Positions 43,625 through 53,139 of a DNA stretch of 64,000 nucleotides are shown piece after piece; position 1 is the first letter of the stretch; each line of letters begins with the position of its first letter. Under the pieces are notes generated by a model. The model did no database searches, had not been told where the DNA came from, and worked only from the letters and a program-made list of their open reading frames with translations. Position numbers and translations under genes: made by a program. This stretch comes from Nitrospira sp. (GTDB lineage Bacteria > Nitrospirota > Nitrospiria > Nitrospirales > Nitrospiraceae). The DNA lies in the NCBI GenBank assembly GCA_021323395.1, contig JAJONL010000003.1, forward strand, positions 59,347 to 123,346, written 5' to 3'.

Positions 43625-45421
43625 CTACGAACGGTCGAACATGCGAGCCAGTTCGTCGATCGAGAGACGAAACGCCACACGCCGACCGTGCGGACAAGTC
43701 ATGATGAGGCCTTCGGCCACCCAATCCTGCACTAATTGCTTGATCTCAGGAAGCGCCATAGACCGGCCGGCCCGCACCGCCCCATGGCAGGCCAACGACG
43801 CCAGGATGGGCTTCACTTTCATTTCAAGCGAGGAGATGGAATCCCATTGCTCAAGATCATCGATCAGATCTTGCACGAGCGCGGGCAGATCCGTATGTCC
43901 CAGCATGACCGGCAGGCTGCGGACAAGAAACGACGACGGTCCAAATGGCTCGATCAGCAAACCAAGCCGTTCCAACTCCGCCAGATGGCGCTGGAGTATG
44001 AGCGCCTGTTGAACCGGCAACTCCAAGGGCTCCGGCAACAACAACGGCTGTGACGGCAGGCTACGACCTTGCCAGGCTCGCCACAACCGTTCAAACAATA
44101 TTCGTTCATGCGCCGTATGTTGATCAATGACCTGAAGTTCGGTTCCCACTTGCGCAATCAGAAACGTGCGGCTCATCTGCCCCAAAGGAAGAATTTCCAG
44201 AGGGACCGGTGCGTCGTAGGGACTTACGGCCTCGCTGACAAAAGAAATTTGGTGGTCAGGTGATGCGGTTAAACGCCGAGGATCTCCCGAGCTGACGATG
44301 AGCCGGTCGTGATCAATCCCCGTTTCAACGGGCCCGCCTTCACGATGAAGCGACACAGAGGAGGGGTAGCCATTTCCCTGGGCATGGGCAGAATCGACCA
44401 TTGACGCTTCAACTTGGGCGCGGCCGAGCGCATGACGCACCGCCGAGCGAACGAACTGATGCACCAGCTCCGTATCGGCAAACCGCACTTCTCGTTTGGT
44501 CGGATGCACATTGACATCGACGCGATGAGGCTCGACATCGAGGAAGAGGACGAACAGGGGAACATGCCCCTTGGCGAGGAAGGAACTATATCCATCGACG
44601 ACCGCATGTTGCACGGTGCTGTTCTTGATCGGTCGACGATTGACGAACAGTTCTTGGGGCGTCCGTCCGGCGCGCGCCCGCACCGGGTCGATGATGAAAC
44701 CTTTGACGGACAACCCATTACGGTCGGTCTCGACAGCTAAGGCCCGCTCGCCGAATACCGCGCGATATACTTGCAACACTCGATCACGATGCGAAGAGAC
44801 GCCGGGAAAATTGAACACCTCGTACCCATTGTGAATAAGGCGAACGTGCACCTGCGGCCAGGCTAAACCGGCCTGTTGCACGGCGTGGCTGATATGGGAA
44901 AACTCGGTCGTCGTGGACTTGAGGAACTTCTTGCGGGCCGGCGTGTTGTAAAAGAGCTCCGAAACTTCAATCGACGTGCCGGGTATGGCCGCCGCATCCT
45001 CCACTCGGTTGAGCGCTCCTCCCGAAAACCAGAGCTGGGTTCCCACCTGTTCATTGCGAGCTACCGTCGTCAGTCTGACTTTCGACACGGCCGCGATACT
45101 TGGCAACGCCTCCCCGCGAAACCCCATCGTGTGAATGGCACTGAGCTGCCGGTCGGATTGCAATTTACTCGTGGCATGCCGTTGAAAGGCCAATGCGGCG
45201 TCGGCGCGCGACATCCCTTCGCCGTCATCCGTAATCCGAATCATTCCGAGGCCGCCGTCTTTGATCTCGACGGTAATTGCCGTGCTGCCGGCGTCCAGAC
45301 TGTTCTCGATCAGTTCTTTTACCACCGCAGCGGGACGTTCGACGACTTCCCCTGCCGCGATTCGATCGATGACATCGTCCGGAAGGACCTGGATCTTTCC
45401 CGCGCTACCGGCTATGTCCAT
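43625..45421 (-). CDS. mutL: DNA mismatch repair protein MutL
   Basis: 598 residues. N-terminal GHKL ATPase: IAAGEVVERPAAVVKELIENSLDAG, DDGEGMSRADA, HATSKLQSDRQL, TMGFRGEALPSIAAVS. The C-terminal domain contains DQHTAHERILFE, which fits the DQHA(x2)E(x4)E endonuclease motif with Thr in place of Ala, so this is a nicking MutL of the MutH-less type. Residues CHGAVRAGR and CPHGRRVAF near the end are the matching zinc and regulatory motifs. Confidence 0.97.
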   Translation of the reverse strand: MDIAGSAGKIQVLPDDVIDRIAAGEVVERPAAVVKELIENSLDAGSTAITVEIKDGGLGMIRITDDGEGMSRADAALAFQRHATSKLQSDRQLSAIHTMGFRGEALPSIAAVSKVRLTTVARNEQVGTQLWFSGGALNRVEDAAAIPGTSIEVSELFYNTPARKKFLKSTTTEFSHISHAVQQAGLAWPQVHVRLIHNGYEVFNFPGVSSHRDRVLQVYRAVFGERALAVETDRNGLSVKGFIIDPVRARAGRTPQELFVNRRPIKNSTVQHAVVDGYSSFLAKGHVPLFVLFLDVEPHRVDVNVHPTKREVRFADTELVHQFVRSAVRHALGRAQVEASMVDSAHAQGNGYPSSVSLHREGGPVETGIDHDRLIVSSGDPRRLTASPDHQISFVSEAVSPYDAPVPLEILPLGQMSRTFLIAQVGTELQVIDQHTAHERILFERLWRAWQGRSLPSQPLLLPEPLELPVQQALILQRHLAELERLGLLIEPFGPSSFLVRSLPVMLGHTDLPALVQDLIDDLEQWDSISSLEMKVKPILASLACHGAVRAGRSMALPEIKQLVQDWVAEGLIMTCPHGRRVAFRLSIDELARMFDRS

Positions 45422-45493
45422 GGGAGGAAACGTCCTCTGCGGTGTGAATCGAAGATGAATCAGCGGAGAGGGGGCGACGCGGCGGATCCAGGG

Positions 45494-46273
45494 TCATCGA
45501 ATTTCGGCCATCTTCGCCTTCGCGAGCTTCGCTTCGTCTGAAGTGGAGTATTCCTCGATGACGCGTTTGAGATATTTTCTCGATTTGGCCGTATCCCCTG
45601 TTTCCGCCGCCGACAGGCCCAACTTGAACAGCGCCGCAGGGACTTTCTCGTTGCCCGCATATTCGTTCACCACGTGCTCGAACGACTGTATCGCCCGGAT
45701 ATAATCCTTCTGACCGTAATACGACTCACCCAGCCAGTAATGCGCGTTGGGGGTCAGGGAGGTCGAAGGGAAATCCTTGATGAATCGCTGGAAGCCGCTG
45801 ACCGCAAGGTCAAACTTACCGTTGAGGTAGTCGTTATAGGCCAAGTTGAACGCGGACGTCGGAGTGATCGAGGGCACACCCGGCACGATCGTTGGAGGAT
45901 CCAGCGGCCCGGAGGGTTTCGTGACTCGCGCCTGACGAGTGGCTTCCGCCATCGCGACGTCCGATCGCACCGAGGCCGCTTGCGCGAATTGTGTTTCCTC
46001 GATTTTCGCCAGACGCGCCTCCAGCTTCTGGAGCCGCGCCTGCGCATCATCAAGCCGAATTTTTCCTCCCTCCGGTTCCCGTACCCGCTCAAGCGATTCC
46101 AGCCTGCGCTGCATGGCTTCAAACCGTTTCTGCTCCTGATCCTGCGTTTTCGCAATGATCGACATCTGCTCTCGAATTTCTAAGAAATCTGCGTGCTTCG
46201 CACAGCCGGAGAGAAACAGACCACAGGCGAGTCCTGCGCCCATCTGCCAGAACACCACGCGTCGGAGCTTCAT
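45494..46273 (-). CDS. CpoB/YbgF-like lipoprotein (short)
   Basis: 259 residues, lipobox FLSGC (Cys24), a coiled coil (about 30-115) and a C-terminal TPR block (about 140-259: AFNLAYNDYLNGKFDLAVSGFQRF, ANAHYWLGESYYGQKDY). CpoB joins the Tol complex to cell-wall synthesis at division. Unlike the E. coli protein it has a lipobox. It overlaps the longer paralogue upstream by ATGA, so the Tol operon carries two such genes. Confidence 0.9.
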   Translation of the reverse strand: MKLRRVVFWQMGAGLACGLFLSGCAKHADFLEIREQMSIIAKTQDQEQKRFEAMQRRLESLERVREPEGGKIRLDDAQARLQKLEARLAKIEETQFAQAASVRSDVAMAEATRQARVTKPSGPLDPPTIVPGVPSITPTSAFNLAYNDYLNGKFDLAVSGFQRFIKDFPSTSLTPNAHYWLGESYYGQKDYIRAIQSFEHVVNEYAGNEKVPAALFKLGLSAAETGDTAKSRKYLKRVIEEYSTSDEAKLAKAKMAEIR

Positions 46274-47967
46274 CGTTCGTGCGACTCCTTTAATTGATTC
46301 AGCTTGTCGATCGCCTTATTCGCCTCCGGCGACCGGGGGTACAGATCGATCACCTGCTTCAATGCGGAGGCGGCGCGCTTCCGATCCTTCAGCGCGAGAT
46401 ACGCATACCCTTTTTTCAGCAGCGCGGCCGGCACTTTTTCGCTGGCTGGATGATTCAATTGCACTTGGTCATAGGCGTCGATTGCGCGAGGATAGTCTTT
46501 TTTGCCGTAGTACGATTCACCCAACCAAAACCGGGCGTTGGGGGCCAGGTCCGAGTGGGGATGCTGAAAAAGAAATTCCGCAAATCCATGACGAGCCCCG
46601 TCCAAATCTCCCTCTTTAAAACGAGTCAAGGTCCGCTCATACGATTCCCGATCCGCCATCAAAGCCGCACTGCGATTCTCCGAACGGGATCCCACGCCGG
46701 CAGACTGAATGGATGACGGGAGCTGTGCCCTTTCCGGCGACGGCATGGCTTGCGTCTGGGCGAGGGGCGCGACTTCCGAAACAGGCGAGGCCTGCTCGGT
46801 ACGCTGTGACGCATTGGCTCGTAATGCCGAGAGATGCTGTTCGACCTGCTTCAGGAAGGTATGTTGATTTTCCAGATTCTTGTCGAGAGTTTGAATTTGA
46901 GCCTGCACATGCGCCAGCTCACGCGACGTCTCATCGAGGCGGCGTTCCTGTTCCTCCCCGCGCGACACAAATTTTCCACCCGCATTTTCCAACGCCTTCG
47001 CCACCGACGCCACGCTCCGGTTGACTTCGTTGAGGTGATCCGACGTGACCCTGTTATCGGCGTCGATCTTCCCCGCCAAGGCATCCGTGCGCCGGCTTAA
47101 AGCAGTGGTATCCTGCTCCACCGAGGCTGCAAGATGCCTGAGCGTTTGGTCCTGCTGAGCAACCCGCTCGGCCAAGCCGCCTAATGCCTGCTTGAAATCC
47201 ACCAGTGCTTGGTTGAGCTTCGATACCTGATCCCCCAGCGTCTTATTTTGGGCATCCAGCTGAGCGACATTGTGAGAGCGCGTCTCCAGAGCATGCGCGA
47301 GCTTCTGCTGCTCATCCAGTCGTTTCTGTTGGTCGTCCAACCGGGAATCGATTTTTTGCACCAGCGCCGTCGTGGTCTTCTGCACGGCATCCAACATGTT
47401 TTTCTGTACGGCGTCAATATGCGCCGTGACTTGATCCATCCGAGACGTCGTGGAGGCCAGTTCGGACTTGCTGCGTTCCCGCTCCCCCTTGAGCATGGCA
47501 TCTTGGTCCACTAACTGCTTTTCGACCCATCCCAGGCGCTTGCTTTCCTCGAGGGAGCGTTTCTCACTTTCCCCTATTCGCTGGCTGAGCTTGGAATCCT
47601 GGGACGCCAATTTCGCCGTCAAGTCATCCTGCCGCGCTTCCAGGCTCTGCGTGCGATGGATGGCTTTGTCGACATCGCCGCGTAACGTCGGAATGTCCTG
47701 CTCTCGCAGTGAAACGATTTCCTGATTCTGGCGCGCCCTCGTCTGAGCCAGCTCTTCAGTGGATTGTTTGATGCGGCGCTGGAGTTCCCGCTCGGTCTGT
47801 TTGAGATCGGCCTGCTGGGCCACACAACCCGATAACAATGCAAGTCCCGTCCCGACCAGCGCCAGCAGGACAGGCCCGCGCCAGACCCCATCGGTCCATA
47901 AGGCGAGCAGACTCGCGCTCGACCGTTCGTTCGCCACCTTCTTTCGTCGCATCCTTCCAGCGTCCAT
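46270..47967 (-). CDS. CpoB/YbgF-like lipoprotein with very long coiled coil
   Basis: 565 residues, lipobox LLSGC (Cys48 in this frame), then an almost continuous heptad-rich, Gln/Lys/Glu-rich coiled coil (about 52-400), a short Ser/Pro linker, and a C-terminal TPR domain (about 440-560) with ARFWLGESYYGKKDYPRAIDAYDQV, almost identical in pattern to the TPR of the next gene. The coiled coil of some 350 residues could span up to about 50 nm if single and straight, far more than the periplasm, so it must be folded back or arranged in bundles. Likely arose by duplication of cpoB. Confidence 0.88.
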   Translation of the reverse strand: MDAGRMRRKKVANERSSASLLALWTDGVWRGPVLLALVGTGLALLSGCVAQQADLKQTERELQRRIKQSTEELAQTRARQNQEIVSLREQDIPTLRGDVDKAIHRTQSLEARQDDLTAKLASQDSKLSQRIGESEKRSLEESKRLGWVEKQLVDQDAMLKGERERSKSELASTTSRMDQVTAHIDAVQKNMLDAVQKTTTALVQKIDSRLDDQQKRLDEQQKLAHALETRSHNVAQLDAQNKTLGDQVSKLNQALVDFKQALGGLAERVAQQDQTLRHLAASVEQDTTALSRRTDALAGKIDADNRVTSDHLNEVNRSVASVAKALENAGGKFVSRGEEQERRLDETSRELAHVQAQIQTLDKNLENQHTFLKQVEQHLSALRANASQRTEQASPVSEVAPLAQTQAMPSPERAQLPSSIQSAGVGSRSENRSAALMADRESYERTLTRFKEGDLDGARHGFAEFLFQHPHSDLAPNARFWLGESYYGKKDYPRAIDAYDQVQLNHPASEKVPAALLKKGYAYLALKDRKRAASALKQVIDLYPRSPEANKAIDKLNQLKESHER

Positions 47968-48032
47968 GACAAGTCCCCCTTGACCAACGCCCGTTCCGGA
48001 GAATCATGTCACATCGGCCATGATCGGAACAG

Positions 48033-48803
48033 TTATTTCGATCGGACCACCACGTGACCCCGCCGATTCTGCTGATAGCAGCTTTCGCTACGTTCATTGC
48101 AGAACGGTCGCTCCTTGCCGTAGGACACCACGGCCAGCCGGTTGGCGCCCACGCCAAGTTCGACCAGGTAATTCCGAACGGCCTTGGCTCGTTTCTCACC
48201 GAGCACGAGATTGTACGCCAATGTCCCGCGCTCGTCGCAATGACCTTCGATCTTCACCAAGGCACCGCTGTTTCCTTTGATCCACTGGGCGTCCTGCATC
48301 AACGATTGACGCCCCTCCTCAGTGATGGTCCAGCTGTCGTAGCCGAAAAACACGTCGCGCAGTCCGGCCTCCGCTGATGCCGCCTGTTCCTTGGCCTGCT
48401 CCCGGCGAATGTCCTCGATTTGGCGCGCCGTGCTTTCGGACGGCTCCACCTTGGCCAGCATCGTACCGCCTCCGCCAAGCCGTTCCTCGGATGGGGCCTT
48501 CCCGCCGGACACGGAATCAAACCCGCGCAAGCTGCCGCTCTCAGGCTCGTCTTGCGGCTTGCTGGACAGCGACAAATCCGGGAAAGTGGCGCTCGGCGCG
48601 TCGTATCCGCCTCCACCGGTTGATCCAGTCGACCCCATCGATCCCATTGCGCTCGGTGCCGGACCTCCCGACTTCGCCATACCCCGCTCGGAAGACTGCG
48701 CGTCGCCGCCGGACTGAATGGACTTTTTGGAACAACCCCCCTGAATGACCAACAGCATCCCGACAACCACTGTCAGACCCATTGTCGCTACACGTATCGT
48801 CAT
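48033..48803 (-). CDS. pal: Peptidoglycan-associated lipoprotein Pal
   Basis: The ATG at 48803 follows GAGGAG at correct spacing, so the upstream in-frame ATG at 48818 is not used. 256 residues; lipobox VIQGGC (Cys24), a Gly/Ser-rich linker (about 30-120), and an OmpA-like peptidoglycan-binding domain (about 145-256) with VFFGYDSWTITEEGRQSL, IEGHCDERGTLAYNLVLGEKRA and VSYGKERP. It ties the outer membrane to the wall and to TolB. The domain lies at the C-terminus as usual. Confidence 0.96.
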   Translation of the reverse strand: MTIRVATMGLTVVVGMLLVIQGGCSKKSIQSGGDAQSSERGMAKSGGPAPSAMGSMGSTGSTGGGGYDAPSATFPDLSLSSKPQDEPESGSLRGFDSVSGGKAPSEERLGGGGTMLAKVEPSESTARQIEDIRREQAKEQAASAEAGLRDVFFGYDSWTITEEGRQSLMQDAQWIKGNSGALVKIEGHCDERGTLAYNLVLGEKRAKAVRNYLVELGVGANRLAVVSYGKERPFCNERSESCYQQNRRGHVVVRSK

Positions 48804-48872
48804 GTCGTTACTCCTCATGGCTAATGAATGGTTAATATATCGTAGACACAGTCGAGTGTGTGATGGTCGCTC

Positions 48873-50204
48873 CTATAGCGCCGGTGACCATGACGGCGAG
48901 CTGTTATGGGTCCCGCCGAAGGTGATGCGCTCCAAATTCTTTCCGTCTGTATCCACCATATAAATATGGCTCTTTCCGTCAACCGTCGAACTGAAGGTGA
49001 GATGCCGGCCATCGGGTGACCACGAAGGCGAGTCGTCGATCCCCGATCCCGTGGTGACCTGCAGACGCTTCTGGCCGTCCGGAGACACAATACAGAGTTT
49101 ATACAACCGTTGCGCTGTCCGGCAGACATAGGCGATCCAATTCCCGCGTGGTGACCAGGCAGGAGCGGCATTGTAGTCCCCTTCATAGGTCAATCGACGC
49201 ACATTCGATCCATCCGCGCCCATGACGAACACTTGGGGGGCGCCGCCACGGTCGGAGGTAAAGGCCATCTCGCGCCCGGTGGGCGACCAGGTCGGTGAGA
49301 GGTCCCCCCCCTGATTGACCGTCAGGCGATGCGAGGCTTTGGTGCGCGTGTCCAGCTTGTAAATCTCCGAGTTGCCGTCTTGACTGCTGGCGAATGCGAG
49401 GAAGTTTCCGTCCGGCGACAAGGCCGGAGTAATATTCAGACCCGCCATCGAGACCAGCGTCCATCGCTTGCCGGTCGCAAGTTCGAGAATATCGATGTCC
49501 TGCGTATTCCGGCTTCGATAGGCCGTGAAGACGATAAACCGGCGATCGGGCGACCACCGTGGCATCAGATTGAGAAATCCGTCCGCCGTAATTTGTTTGG
49601 GCTCATACCCGTCATAGTCCATGACAAAGAGTTCGCGCGCGTTGCCATGCTCCGCCACATACACGATCTTCGTCCGGGCGATCCCGGCTTCACCCGTATA
49701 ACGGAAAACCAGTTCATCGGCGAACCGATGCGCCATCAACCGCACGACTGACGTCGAACCGACATACCGTTTGCCGCCGACGACTTCGTCGCTGCCACTG
49801 TCATAGACGAATCCATCCATCGAAAGTTCGGAGTCGCCGCTGCCGTTTCTCGGCCCGGACTTTCCCCATACCAGCACCGACACGCCATTCTCAGCCGCCT
49901 GTTTGAAGACGGCTTTATCGGCGGTCGAGACTTCGCGAACCTTCACACCGATCCCAGGAAGATCCACCAGCGAAAAGACCAATGACCGCTGCAAGTCGGC
50001 CTTCAGCACTTCCTCGATACGCCCACCCAACCATTCAGGGCCCCCGCCGTTCTGAAAACCGAAGACGCCGATGGGAATTTTCTGAAAGTCGGGGCGGGTG
50101 GCCTCGAGAAACACATCGGTCGCACGAGAATCGAGAATCCCGATCAGTCCGGCTCCCACCACGACACAAACGACTAACATAAGACCAACGATGATCCGAT
50201 TCAT
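48873..50204 (-). CDS. tolB: Tol-Pal system translocation protein TolB
   Basis: 443 residues: N-terminal anchor/signal (about 4-22), TolB_N domain (KIPIGVFGFQN... LGGRIEEVLKADLQRSLVF), then five to six beta-propeller repeats with the WSPDGR pattern (RWSPDRRFIVFTAYR, LSPDGNFLAFASSQDGNSEIY, WSPTGREMAFTSDRGG, WSPRGNWIAYV, WSPDGRHLTFSST). It shuttles between TolA and Pal in the periplasm. Start overlaps the tolA stop (ATGA). Confidence 0.97.
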   Translation of the reverse strand: MNRIIVGLMLVVCVVVGAGLIGILDSRATDVFLEATRPDFQKIPIGVFGFQNGGGPEWLGGRIEEVLKADLQRSLVFSLVDLPGIGVKVREVSTADKAVFKQAAENGVSVLVWGKSGPRNGSGDSELSMDGFVYDSGSDEVVGGKRYVGSTSVVRLMAHRFADELVFRYTGEAGIARTKIVYVAEHGNARELFVMDYDGYEPKQITADGFLNLMPRWSPDRRFIVFTAYRSRNTQDIDILELATGKRWTLVSMAGLNITPALSPDGNFLAFASSQDGNSEIYKLDTRTKASHRLTVNQGGDLSPTWSPTGREMAFTSDRGGAPQVFVMGADGSNVRRLTYEGDYNAAPAWSPRGNWIAYVCRTAQRLYKLCIVSPDGQKRLQVTTGSGIDDSPSWSPDGRHLTFSSTVDGKSHIYMVDTDGKNLERITFGGTHNSSPSWSPAL

Positions 50205-51442
50205 CCTGCAGCCTCGCCTACGGCAAAAGTGAAGTGTGCGTCGAAATAAGAGTCCGTCAAATCGGGAGGAAATGGAGGCAACGGTACGGCACTCTGTACG
50301 GCTCGCTGCGCAGCCAGGTCGTAATACTCGTTCCCGGAAGATTGCTCGATTGCCACGCTACTCACACGTCCGTCCCGCTCCAAACGAAATCTGACCATCA
50401 CCATCAAGGCTTTCCCCGAGATGTCGACCGGAGGGGCAGTCCAGAATCCGCTGATCCTGGCCTGTACACGAGCCAGATATTGATTGGACCCGGCCACGCC
50501 TGGTATCCGCAAGCGGGTCTCCGGTTTGGTTCGAGGAATATTCGCGGTCACCGGAGGGGCGTTCACGGCTGGTTGGGGTTCGCGAAACATGGGTTTGACC
50601 TCTCGCACCGGTTCGGAATACTTCACCGGTGGAAGCGTCTGCAGCTTTTTCAAATCTTTGAGTTCTCGATCGAGATCGTTGTTCATTTCTTCAGACAGTG
50701 AGGCGCGCTTTGGTGGAACCGCCGTCGGTTTCGGAGCCTCCGGCGGCGCCTCCACCGGCATCTGAGCGGCGGCCATCTCCGGGACCTTCAATTTCTTGAG
50801 CAGGGCATCCAGGTCAGACCGTTCTGATGTCCGTTCCAGTCTTGGCTGGGCGGCCCGTTTCACCTCGGCCGGTTTCATGGGCGCGAGATCACCATACTGT
50901 GGGGCGTTCGGCGGTAACTCGATATCTTTCATCACATCCCGAAGGACATCCGTCCGGTTCGTGACCGGCGCAGAGGAGGGCGACTTGGCCGCCTGTGGAA
51001 TGGGCTGCGGGGCCGTCAAAGTCGGCGCCGGCAATCGAGGTGTCGGTGCAGGGGGAGGAACTGGAGCAGGTGGAACCGGTTTGACCGCTGGAGCAGCCTG
51101 AACCGGTGGCGGAGGCGTCGGCTGCTGCACCGGCTTGGGAGGAACGGGGATGGGGGCAGACTGGACTGGTTTGGGCGTCGGCCGCGGAACCACCTTCTCA
51201 ACCTTTTCAACTTTGGGCTCCGGCTTCGTCTCTACGGCGGGCAGACTCACCAGCGACACTTCCACCGCCGACATCGGACGTTCTGTTTTTTTGAATAACT
51301 TGGCGCCCATAATCACGGACAAGAGACAGAGATGCAGGAGCAGAGACACCACGACCGTCTTACGAAAACGGCCCCCCCCGGCTTCAACCAGATCCCCGAG
51401 CAGGAACAGCGAGGTATGTCTTGGCAGGGCTTGGAACGTCAT
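50201..51442 (-). CDS. tolA: TolA/TonB-like energy-transducing protein
   Basis: 413 residues: one membrane helix (about 27-47), a long Pro/Lys/Ala-rich periplasmic linker (about 60-290) with many PxP repeats, and a C-terminal TonB/TolA domain (about 320-413: YLARVQARISGFWTAPPV, LMVMVRFRLERDGRVSSVAIEQSSGNEYYDLAAQRAVQSA). The linker is TonB-like (Pro-rich) rather than the helical linker of E. coli TolA, but the operon position between tolR and tolB fixes its role as TolA. Confidence 0.93.
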   Translation of the reverse strand: MTFQALPRHTSLFLLGDLVEAGGGRFRKTVVVSLLLHLCLLSVIMGAKLFKKTERPMSAVEVSLVSLPAVETKPEPKVEKVEKVVPRPTPKPVQSAPIPVPPKPVQQPTPPPPVQAAPAVKPVPPAPVPPPAPTPRLPAPTLTAPQPIPQAAKSPSSAPVTNRTDVLRDVMKDIELPPNAPQYGDLAPMKPAEVKRAAQPRLERTSERSDLDALLKKLKVPEMAAAQMPVEAPPEAPKPTAVPPKRASLSEEMNNDLDRELKDLKKLQTLPPVKYSEPVREVKPMFREPQPAVNAPPVTANIPRTKPETRLRIPGVAGSNQYLARVQARISGFWTAPPVDISGKALMVMVRFRLERDGRVSSVAIEQSSGNEYYDLAAQRAVQSAVPLPPFPPDLTDSYFDAHFTFAVGEAAG

Positions 51443-51483
51443 GACTTGCGATATGACCGTGCGGCGCGCGTGTCCCCGCGCCG

Positions 51484-51936
51484 CTACTTTTTGCGTGGTG
51501 GCGCGGGGGTCGTGATCGACTCACTCACGCGCTCGGCAGCCGTCGGCTCCGTCACCATGCCCAGTTTCTCGATCCCCGCTTTCTTCACACTATCCATCAC
51601 CTGCACCACGATACCGTATGGAACATCCCGGTCCGCGCGCAGGTACAACGAGAGATCGGGGCTCTGATCTTTCAAGGCTCGGAGTTTCCGTTCGAGCTGG
51701 ACGACACTCACCGCATCCTTATCCAAATACAATCGTTGATCCCGCTCAATGGACAAAACCGCTCTCGCTTCCGGCTTAATCGTATTGCTGGCTGATTTGG
51801 GAAGGTTGATGTCCATTCCTCGATACAACATCGGCGCGGTCACCATGAAAATGACGAGCAGCACCAGGACCACGTCCACCAGCGGGATGACATTGATCTC
51901 CGCCATGAAGCGCCGGTGGCGCGTTTCCGACATCAT
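51484..51936 (-). CDS. tolR: Biopolymer transport protein TolR/ExbD
   Basis: 150 residues; one membrane helix containing the functional Asp ([23 protein letters not shown]) and a C-terminal periplasmic domain ([38 protein letters not shown]). With TolQ it forms the proton-driven motor for TolA. Start overlaps the tolQ stop (ATGA). Confidence 0.96.
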   Translation of the reverse strand: MMSETRHRRFMAEINVIPLVDVVLVLLVIFMVTAPMLYRGMDINLPKSASNTIKPEARAVLSIERDQRLYLDKDAVSVVQLERKLRALKDQSPDLSLYLRADRDVPYGIVVQVMDSVKKAGIEKLGMVTEPTAAERVSESITTPAPPRKK

Positions 51937-52655
51937 CCCTGCACCCCGACCGCTGTCTGCTTGAGCCTCGTCTGCAACGAACGCATCGCTTCGACCGTGA
52001 ACGATTCGATCCGAAACACGGTTTTACGTATACGCGTCAGATAATAATTGTAAAAGATCACCGCCGGAATCGCGGTAAACAATCCGGCCGCCGTCGCCAC
52101 CAGCGCTTCGGAGACACCCGGCGCAACCGCCGCGATGCTCGCCGTTCCTTGCAAGCCGATCTCGCGGAACGAGTCGATGATGCCCAGCACGGTACCCAGC
52201 AGACCGATAAACGGTGTGATATTCCCCGTGGTGGCGAGGATCGGCAAGTAAGACTCCAGCTGCGACACCTGGTTTTGCACCAGGTACGCGACGGTTTTAT
52301 CGATATATTGATGATCGATGGAAGAGACCTGATCCTTCGATACGGCGGTCGACGCGGGAAACGTCATCGCGCCGTCACCCGACACCGTCAACACACGATC
52401 CATGATGCCTTGAAAAACCCGCGCGCTCGGGCTGCCCTCGGCACGTTTCGATTGACGGTACAATTCGTCGAGGTCGCGAATTTTCGTAAAGGCGCTGAAG
52501 AACCGTTGGTCTTCGCGATCAGCCGCCTTGAAACTTCGCCATTTATAAAAAATCACGCCCCACGAAATAATCGAGGCGATGAAGAGCAGCAAGAGAACGA
52601 TTTTCGATACCGCTCCAAGCGACCCCACCAACCCTGTCACGCCTGATTGGAACAT
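51933..52655 (-). CDS. tolQ: Proton-channel protein TolQ/ExbB
   Basis: 240 residues, three membrane helices (about 15-40, 150-175, 190-215). Hallmarks are [24 protein letters not shown] and [23 protein letters not shown] of the MotA/TolQ/ExbB family. It forms the stator around TolR. First gene of the run tolQ-tolR-tolA-tolB-pal-cpoB. No clear promoter is seen in the 73 bases between it and the tRNA-Asp gene on the same strand. Confidence 0.96.
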   Translation of the reverse strand: MFQSGVTGLVGSLGAVSKIVLLLLFIASIISWGVIFYKWRSFKAADREDQRFFSAFTKIRDLDELYRQSKRAEGSPSARVFQGIMDRVLTVSGDGAMTFPASTAVSKDQVSSIDHQYIDKTVAYLVQNQVSQLESYLPILATTGNITPFIGLLGTVLGIIDSFREIGLQGTASIAAVAPGVSEALVATAAGLFTAIPAVIFYNYYLTRIRKTVFRIESFTVEAMRSLQTRLKQTAVGVQG

Positions 52656-52728
52656 GCGCCTAGACCTTTCCCTTCACATGGCGTCGCCCGAAAAACGATA
52701 GCATGGAATGTACCAAAAGCTGGGGGAA

Positions 52729-52807
52729 TGGCGGGGCCGACGGGATTTGAACCCGCGACCTCCAGATTGACAATCTGGCGTCCTAAACCAGGCTGAACGA
52801 CGGCCCC
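52729..52807 (-). tRNA. tRNA-Asp (anticodon GTC)
   Basis: A full cloverleaf: acceptor GGGGCCG/CGGCCCC, D-arm GTTC/GGAC with an 11-base loop, anticodon stem CCAGA/TCTGG with loop TTGTCAA (GTC), T-arm GCGGG-TTCAAAT-CCCGT, discriminator G. CCA is encoded (52731-52729). Confidence 0.97.
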
Positions 52808-52940
52808 ACACAACCCAAGATGGCGGAAGAAGATTCCGAGTCTCAAGAATCTAACTGGCTAAATACGGTAGAGTGCTCACTTGTACATCACTACTAATGG
52901 ATAAGGCAATGGTTTGGACGCAATTCTCTGTCTTTCTTAT

Positions 52941-53016
52941 TGGTAGGCGGAACAGGGATCGAACCTGTGACCTCTGCCTTGTAAGGGCAGCGCTCTCCCA
53001 ATTGAGCTATCCGCCC
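52941..53016 (-). tRNA. tRNA-Val (anticodon TAC)
   Basis: A full cloverleaf: acceptor GGGCGGA/TCCGCCT, D-arm GCTC/GAGC, anticodon stem CTGCC/GGCAG with loop CTTACAA (TAC), T-arm ACAGG-TTCGATC-CCTGT, discriminator A. CCA is encoded (52943-52941). It lies 134 bases upstream of tRNA-Asp on the same strand. Confidence 0.97.
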
Positions 53017-53139
53017 GTTTTATCTCAGTCTCAGCAAATTTGTGGGATGCTATCAACTCCATAAAGTACTGTCAACACAGAATCACCGAACGGACGCTGG
53101 GGGCCCTCCTCTTCGACCGGCACACAGCGCGATCATCGC

